This document shows positions 13,711-18,518 of a stretch of 18,518 nt of DNA, one piece after another. A program made the translations under genes and the position numbers. This DNA comes from CAYNYF01 sp964401385. GTDB taxonomy: Bacteria; Planctomycetota; Phycisphaerae; SM23-33. Every line of letters begins with the position of its first letter. The first letter of the stretch is position 1. Location: the NCBI GenBank assembly GCA_964401385.1, contig CAYNYF010000084.1:1-18518 (forward strand), read 5' to 3'. Under the pieces are notes generated by a model. That model did no database searches and was not told the DNA's origin. It worked only from the letters and a program-made list of their open reading frames with translations.

Positions 13711-15402
13711 TCAGCGCTCCACCCGAGCGGTGACGCGGACAACCTCCTCCAGCGTGGTCGTCCCGGCGAAGACCTTGTCCATGCCGTCCTGCCGCAACGT
13801 CTGCATGCCCGCCTCCACCGCCCGACGATTGATCGCCGAGACCGTGGAGTACTTGAGGATCTCCGTCCGGATCCCCTCGTCGACGACCAGCAGCTCGAAG
13901 ATCCCCACCCGGTCGTAGTAGCCGGTGCCCAGGCAGTGCTCGCATCCGCAGCCCCGGCGCAGGCGCCAGCCGGCCAGCTCGGCCGGGTCCATGCCCCAGC
14001 GCAGCCAGTCGGACTCCTGGGGCTGATACGGCTGGCTGCACTGCGGGCAGATCCGCCGCACCAGCCGCTGGGCCAGCACCGCCATCAGCGAGCTGGCCGC
14101 TAGGTAAGGCTCCACGCCCAGGTCCAGCAGCCGCGTGATCGCGCTGGCCGCGTCGTTGGTGTGCAGCGTCGAAAAGACCAGGTGCCCCGTCAGCGCCGAT
14201 TGGATCGCCATCCGCGCCGTCTCGGCGTCCCGGATCTCCCCGACCATGATCACGTCGGGGTCCTGCCGCAAGACGTGCCGCAGCCCCGTGGCGAAGGTCA
14301 TCCCCTTCCGCTCGGAGACCTGGGTCTGGCTGATCCCCGCCAGGCGGTACTCGATGGGGTCCTCCAGCGTGAGGATATTCACCTGCTCGGCGTCGATCTC
14401 CTGGAGGGCCGCGTACAGGGTCGTGGTCTTGCCGCTGCCGGTGGGGCCGGTGACCAGGATGATCCCGTGGTCGGTGCCGATCAACCCGCGGAACCGCTCC
14501 AAGGCGGCCTCGGCCATCCCCAGCTCCCCCAGCCGGTACAGACGAATGGACTTGTCCAGCAGGCGGATCACCGCCCGCTCGCCGAAGCTGGTCGGCAGCG
14601 TGGCGATCCGCAGGTCGATGATCCGCTCGCCCACCGCCACCGTCGCACGGCCGTCCTGGGCGAGCCGCTTCTCGGCGATGTTCATCCGGCCCATGACCTT
14701 GATGCGGCTGATGACCTCCTCCTGGACGGCCTTGGGCGGCGTGAAGAACGGGTGCATCTCCCCGTCGATCCGAAAGCGGATCACCAGCTTGTCCTCGTGC
14801 GGCTGGACGTGAACGTCGGAGGCCCGACGGCGGACTGCGTCGAAGAGCATCCGATTGACCAGCTGGATCACCGGCGCCCGGGCGGCCACGTCCAGCAGGT
14901 CCTCGCTGTCGCCCAGCCTCTGGACCTGCTCGAATACCTCGTCCCGGTCCAGGGCCTCGATGACCTCCTGGGCGCCGCCGGAGGCGTCCTGGTAGGCGGC
15001 GTTGATCGCCGAGGTGATGGCCGATTCGGGGGCAAAGACCGGCTCGACGGGTCTGCCCAGGACCCTGGCCACCACTGCCAGCTGCTGCCAGCTGGCCAAG
15101 TCAGCCAGGGCCACGCGGACGCGGCCGTTCTCGCCGGCCACGCCGAGGATCTTGTGCCGCCGCGCGAAGCCGATCGGCATCCTCCTCACGAACTCCGGCG
15201 AGGGCGCCTGTCCGGTGAGTGACTCGCAGAACGGCACCCCCAGCACCTCAGCCACGGCCCCGGTCAGAACCGGGCCGTTGATCCCGGCGCGGCGGACGTC
15301 CGAGAGGATCGACCCGGACCCGGCATCGCCCCGTCCGAACGCGGACTCATCGATCCCCCGCCGCCCCAGCGCGTCGGCCAGTTGTCCCTGAATTGAAGCC
15401 AC
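13711..15402 (-). CDS. gspE: T2SS assembly ATPase GspE
   Basis: The 563-residue product starts at GTG 15402 with GAGGG eight bases upstream, 28 nt after gspD. An MshEN-type N-terminal domain (about 1-140) is followed by the N2D (about 180-290) and the RecA-like core. Key sites are Walker A GPTGSGKTT at 319-327, an Asp box (LTLEDPIEYRL), Walker B VGEIRDAETA from 387, a His box (GHLVFSTLHTNDAA), and a zinc knuckle with C452, C455, C487 and C490 that is typical of GspE. All motifs are intact. It is the hexameric cytoplasmic motor that drives pseudopilus growth through GspL and GspF. PilB would be the main alternative, but the neighbours settle it as GspE. Confidence 0.95.
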   Translation of the reverse strand: MASIQGQLADALGRRGIDESAFGRGDAGSGSILSDVRRAGINGPVLTGAVAEVLGVPFCESLTGQAPSPEFVRRMPIGFARRHKILGVAGENGRVRVALADLASWQQLAVVARVLGRPVEPVFAPESAITSAINAAYQDASGGAQEVIEALDRDEVFEQVQRLGDSEDLLDVAARAPVIQLVNRMLFDAVRRRASDVHVQPHEDKLVIRFRIDGEMHPFFTPPKAVQEEVISRIKVMGRMNIAEKRLAQDGRATVAVGERIIDLRIATLPTSFGERAVIRLLDKSIRLYRLGELGMAEAALERFRGLIGTDHGIILVTGPTGSGKTTTLYAALQEIDAEQVNILTLEDPIEYRLAGISQTQVSERKGMTFATGLRHVLRQDPDVIMVGEIRDAETARMAIQSALTGHLVFSTLHTNDAASAITRLLDLGVEPYLAASSLMAVLAQRLVRRICPQCSQPYQPQESDWLRWGMDPAELAGWRLRRGCGCEHCLGTGYYDRVGIFELLVVDEGIRTEILKYSTVSAINRRAVEAGMQTLRQDGMDKVFAGTTTLEEVVRVTARVER

Positions 15403-15430
15403 CGATTCGCCCTCTTCGCTAACGCCCGCC

Positions 15431-17842
15431 CTAATTGATCAGCAGCGGCTCGCTGGCCGGGTAGTTGCCCGGCAGGCCCGCGGCGGCCAGGTCCCGCTCG
15501 GAGAGGTACTTGAGGCCCTCGAAGTCGTCGTCCCGCAGGATGACCGGGCGGATGAACACGAACAGCGTCACCTCGCTGTCGCCGGTGTCGCGGCTGCCGA
15601 AAAGGAACTTGAGGATCGGAATATCCCCCAGCAGTGGCACCTTGTCGACGACCTCGCTCACGTCCTTGCGGCTCAAGCCGCCCACGATCACGGCGTGGCC
15701 GTTGGGCATGGTCACCTCGCTGTCCACCGCGTCGGTCTTCCGCGGCGGAGGGATGCCCTCGCTGCCGGAGCCGGTGAAGCTGTTGACCTTCACGCTGTAC
15801 TTCAACTGAAGGTAATCGCCCTCGCTGATGTGCGGGGTAACCTTGATCGTCGTGCCCGCCTCGGCGTAGCCGGCGAAGCTGGTGCTCGTGACGCTCGGCG
15901 TCAGGGAGCTGATCGTGGTGAACGGCTCCTCGGCGATGCTCTCCAGCGTCCCCGTGGCGTTGTCGTTGACCAGGATCCGCGGGGCCGAGACCACCCGGGC
16001 CCGGCGGGTGCTCTGCAGGGCCTTGATCACCACGTCCACAGTGCCGGGACTGACCAGCGTGCCGTTGAAGCCCACCCCCGGCTTCAAGGCCAGATATCCC
16101 GCATCGACGTCGACGGTGCTGAGGCCAAAGGAGCTAAAGTTCAGATACCGATGCCGCTCGTCGGAGCCCTCGTGGAGGATCTCCACGCCCAGCGAGAAGC
16201 CGTCGGAGGTGTCCAGCGTCACCAGCGTGACCTCCACCAACACCTGCGGGCGCCGCTTGTCCAAGACCTTGATAAGCTCCTCGTAGACTTTCTGGATCGC
16301 CGGCGGGGCGACCACGATGATGCTGTTGGTGTTGGGATCGGAGGTGACGGTGGCCTCCTCGGTCTGGACGGTCTCGGCGATCGGTTTGAGTCGGCCTGCC
16401 GAGCTGCTCGTCTCCGCCGATGTTGGCTTGCCCTCCGGCTGGCGCACGGGCGGCGGGCCGCCGGGCTCCCCCGGAGGCGGGTTGGGCCCCGGCACGGGCG
16501 CCGAGAGGCCCCCGCCGGACTCGGGCCCTCCCGGCAGGGCGACCTTCGCCAGACCCTCTTTGCCCGTGCGCAGGGACTGGATCGTCGCCAGGACCTCGGC
16601 GGCCGTCGTGTTCATCAGCCTATAGACGCGGATCGGGCTGGCCCGCCGCTCGGCGATCACGTCCAAGTCGCGCTTGAGCGACTCGATCTTCTCATGCACC
16701 GATGCCGGCGCCGTCACCACAAGGATCCGCGCCTCCCTGTCCACCGAGGAGCGGTAGCGGTGCTTCAGGATCGTCGGATCGATCAGCTCCTTCGCCAGCT
16801 TCTCCACCCGGTCCGGCGCCGCCGCGTCGAACTGGTAGATCTTCGTGACCAGCTCCAGCGGGACGTCCAGCCGCCCCAGCAGCGCTTCAACCTCTGTTGC
16901 CGCCTGCTTGGAGCCGACCACGACCAGATCATTGGTCCGCTCCAGGGCCAGGATAGTCGGCATGGCCGCCCCGGGTTTTCCGCCCCTGCCGGCGAGCTTG
17001 AGCTTCTCGGCCAGCAGCTTGCTTACGTCCTGGGCGATCCTGGCCGCCTCACCGTGGCGGATGGGGAAGAACTCCACCGCCACCGGCTCGCCGGGCCTGT
17101 CGGTCAGCCGCACCAGCTCGTTCAGCCGCGGGAAGTTGCAGGCGTAGTCGGTGACGATCAGCAGCGACTGATCGGGAATGGCGAAGGTGTTGCCCCCGGG
17201 AAGCGTCAGGAACGGCTTGAGCACGCCCTCGATCGTCTTGGGGGCCACGTGCTTGAGCTGGACGACCTGGGTCACCGCCTCCAGCGGCTCCTTCGGCGGC
17301 AGTTCCGTGCCCGCCGGGGTGAACTTCCGCGTCACCGCAGTGAGATCCTGGCCAGGCACGATCTTCTTCCAACCCTTCTGGTCGGCGTCGGCCAGCACCA
17401 AGCCGTTCATCTTCAGCACGCTCTTGAGCAGACCCAGCAGCGAGTCCTTCGGAACCTCCGCCGGCGACTGGATGGTGATCCGCTTCTTGCCGACCGCCTC
17501 GTCGTAAAGGATGTTCATCGCCAACCGCTGGCTGACGTACTCGACGAGGACCTTGACCTCGACGTTCTCCGGAAAGTTCAGCCGAATCAGGCCGGTAGCG
17601 CCGCTATCGGCGGCAGCGTCCTGGGCGGCGAGCCAGGTGCAAGCCGATAGCAGCGACAACGTCGCAACGCTCAGCGCCGGCCAGAGACGCCCCCCACGGC
17701 CCGCCGGCCGCCGCGCCGTTGCCCGAAGGCCTGAAGCGAGTGCGAGTCCCCGGCAAGACCGAGGAATGGTGTTCGATGCAAGGCTGCGCCCAGCATGGCT
17801 CACACCTGGAAGCTCGCGAAAGCTTCTCCGGGTTACTGACAT
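15431..17842 (-). CDS. gspD: T2SS outer-membrane secretin GspD
   Basis: From ATG 17842 the product is 803 residues; an in-frame GTG at 17881 would add 13, but GGGGA lies 9 bases before the ATG. The signal sequence is preceded by a long basic N-region (1-52), and its hydrophobic core is about 53-67. The sequence LSAC at 65-68 could be a lipobox, or cleavage may fall after LAA at 73. Domains in order: N0 (about 86-155), N1 to N3 (about 185-545) interrupted by a Gly/Pro-rich insert (about 434-475), and the secretin domain (about 540-775) with RPQVLVEVTLVTLD and the signature VPLLGDIPILKFLFG. It forms the outer-membrane gate. It is the first gene of the operon, with its own promoter upstream. Confidence 0.94.
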   Translation of the reverse strand: MSVTRRSFRELPGVSHAGRSLASNTIPRSCRGLALASGLRATARRPAGRGGRLWPALSVATLSLLSACTWLAAQDAAADSGATGLIRLNFPENVEVKVLVEYVSQRLAMNILYDEAVGKKRITIQSPAEVPKDSLLGLLKSVLKMNGLVLADADQKGWKKIVPGQDLTAVTRKFTPAGTELPPKEPLEAVTQVVQLKHVAPKTIEGVLKPFLTLPGGNTFAIPDQSLLIVTDYACNFPRLNELVRLTDRPGEPVAVEFFPIRHGEAARIAQDVSKLLAEKLKLAGRGGKPGAAMPTILALERTNDLVVVGSKQAATEVEALLGRLDVPLELVTKIYQFDAAAPDRVEKLAKELIDPTILKHRYRSSVDREARILVVTAPASVHEKIESLKRDLDVIAERRASPIRVYRLMNTTAAEVLATIQSLRTGKEGLAKVALPGGPESGGGLSAPVPGPNPPPGEPGGPPPVRQPEGKPTSAETSSSAGRLKPIAETVQTEEATVTSDPNTNSIIVVAPPAIQKVYEELIKVLDKRRPQVLVEVTLVTLDTSDGFSLGVEILHEGSDERHRYLNFSSFGLSTVDVDAGYLALKPGVGFNGTLVSPGTVDVVIKALQSTRRARVVSAPRILVNDNATGTLESIAEEPFTTISSLTPSVTSTSFAGYAEAGTTIKVTPHISEGDYLQLKYSVKVNSFTGSGSEGIPPPRKTDAVDSEVTMPNGHAVIVGGLSRKDVSEVVDKVPLLGDIPILKFLFGSRDTGDSEVTLFVFIRPVILRDDDFEGLKYLSERDLAAAGLPGNYPASEPLLIN

Positions 17843-17910
17843 GTCACGATCCCCAAGAAGGGACGCCGGCGAGTCTGCCACGACTCCCCGTGCGCCCGTA
17901 GCCTTGCGTG

Positions 17911-17939
17911 TACCTACCGCGCGGCGGCGGCTCTGTCAA
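17911..17939 (-). promoter_or_regulatory. Putative sigma-70-type promoter of the T2SS operon
   Basis: Read on the minus strand, a perfect TTGACA (17939-17934) is followed after 17 bases by TAGGTA (17916-17911), a poor -10 box. The start of transcription would fall about 60 nt before the gspD ATG. The -35 box and spacing are good; the -10 is weak, so activation by a regulator is possible. Confidence 0.45.
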
Positions 17940-17977
17940 GCAAATGAAGCCGCCATCGTCCCAAATTCGTGGCCCGT

Positions 17978-17989
17978 GAAGAATTCTTC
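17978..17989. promoter_or_regulatory. Perfect 12-bp palindrome in the divergent control region
   Basis: GAAGAATTCTTC is its own reverse complement and lies about 40 bp upstream of the gspD -35 box and 120 bp upstream of the rightward promoter. Its place suits an operator for a dimeric regulator. No regulator gene is in the window, and chance is possible. Confidence 0.3.
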
Positions 17990-18111
17990 GGAATCGCCGA
18001 GAACGTTTCTTCGACTGCGCATCTATATGTCGCCCAAGAGGTTTGGCCCGATGGCTGCGAGCCCGGGTCGGCGATTCTGCCCTACAAATTGCGATTGGCG
18101 ATTTTTTCTTC

Positions 18112-18140
18112 TTGACAGCATTTGAAGGTGTGGGTATGCG
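18112..18140 (+). promoter_or_regulatory. Putative rightward sigma-70-type promoter
   Basis: TTGACA (18112-18117), a 17-base spacer, then TATGCG (18135-18140). It sits just after an AT-rich stretch (GATTTTTTCTTC) and would transcribe the signal-peptide gene at 18436 through a leader of about 290 nt. The -35 and spacing are ideal and the -10 is partial. Confidence 0.45.
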
Positions 18141-18435
18141 TCGATGCTGAAACCTCGGGGTCGCGCCCGAGGGGGAGTGCGGAGATGCACGGGCAGTGCG
18201 GGGCATATCGCAAGCGAGTCTGCCGCAGGCTAGAGTCCACGGCTAAGCGACTTAGGCAGTTCCTGAAGAGCGACCGACTCCGCGCGCCGACTGCGTTCGA
18301 CGCGCGGCGGATGCGGATGTTTGGGGTGGCGATCTGTTCCCGGCTCCCGGACGGCGACGTCGGTTCCGTCGTGAGGTTGTGCGCTGAGCCACGGCACCGC
18401 GAACAAAGAAACACGGCATCGGGAAGGAGACAATC
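18141..18435 (+). other. Long structured 5' leader of the rightward gene
   Basis: About 295 nt lie between the putative promoter and ATG 18436 without a convincing coding frame. The leader can fold: a perfect 7-bp stem CCTCGGG/CCCGAGG at 18153-18172 with a 6-base loop, CTAAG/CTTAG at 18243-18255 with a 3-base loop, and CTGCC (18220-18224) able to pair with GGCAG (18255-18259) as an alternative. I do not recognise a known riboswitch class. It could be a regulatory leader or plain GC-rich spacer. Confidence 0.35.
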
Positions 18436-18518
18436 ATGCGAAAGCTGCTCTTGATCGGCATTCTGGTGGGATGGCTGGGGGTGTGCGGTCCAGCTCAAGC
18501 GGCTACACCGGCCGAGAC
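18436..18518 (+). CDS. Start of a secreted/exported protein gene (partial, runs off the window)
   Basis: ATG 18436 is preceded by AAGGAG (18424-18429) with six bases between, the clearest ribosome binding site in this region. The first 27 codons encode a textbook Sec signal peptide: MRK, a hydrophobic core LLLIGILVGWLGVCG, and a probable signal peptidase I site PAQA|ATPAE. A lipobox is not formed around Cys17. The mature protein is not visible, so no function can be given. It is divergent from the T2SS operon and shares its control region. An exported protein here could be a T2SS substrate or a related periplasmic factor; that is only inference from position. Confidence 0.75.
   Translation, partial: MRKLLLIGILVGWLGVCGPAQAATPAE

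Noticed and set aside
14161..15222. 353-codon plus-strand ORF opposite gspE
   Set aside because: Antisense to an ATPase with all motifs intact; composition is non-protein-like.
15695..17650. 651-codon plus-strand ORF opposite gspD
   Set aside because: An antisense frame kept open by high GC. It is full of Arg, Gly, Asp and His low-complexity sequence, while the opposite strand encodes a complete secretin.
1..18518. CRISPR arrays, tRNA or rRNA genes
   Set aside because: No regularly spaced direct repeats, cloverleaf or rRNA-like stretches were seen on either strand.

Overview
The window comes from a GC-rich bacterium. Its Thr-Thr-Arg-Pro and Pro-Thr-Ser-Arg-Pro tails (in the TPR lipoprotein and GspJ), its compact type II secretion operon and its IS630 element would fit a member of the Planctomycetota, perhaps the Phycisphaerae. 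That placement is an impression from style, not a demonstrated assignment.

The left third (1-6750) is accessory DNA. An IS630-family insertion sequence (about 1-1165, minus strand, transposase split by an A9 frameshift site) sits inside the 5' half of a large plus-strand gene. That gene resumes in frame immediately after the IS end. What remains (to 3753) carries the DEAH, SATP, QxxGRxxR and PD-(D/E)xK motifs of a type III restriction (Res)-like helicase-nuclease, followed by a helical C-terminal tail with an Rx5H motif that may be a HEPN ribonuclease domain. Two proteins I cannot assign follow in the same direction: 482 aa, then 280 aa with a cysteine cluster and a 4-nt ATGA overlap. The last one has an in-frame TAG followed by 61 more open codons. 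The three genes look like one operon and are the best candidate for an undescribed, probably defensive, system. No methyltransferase is visible inside the window. Between 6254 and 6752 there is only debris: a coding-like fragment, a hydrophobic minus-strand ORF without a start, and an imperfect inverted repeat.

The right two thirds (6753-17842, minus strand) is one continuous operon for a type II secretion system (T2SS), in transcription order gspD-E-F-G-H-I-J-K-C-L-M followed by a TPR lipoprotein. Almost every junction overlaps or abuts. Together these encode the outer-membrane secretin (D), the ATPase (E), the inner-membrane platform (F, L, M), the coupling protein (C), the major (G) and minor (H, I, J, K) pseudopilins and a candidate pilotin-like lipoprotein. 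No prepilin peptidase (gspO) is present in the window, so it should be elsewhere in the genome.

The right edge (17843-18518) is a divergent control region. A TTGACA-type promoter points left into gspD and another points right, through a roughly 300-nt GC-rich structured leader, into a new gene that begins at 18436 with a good ribosome binding site and a Sec signal peptide and runs off the window.
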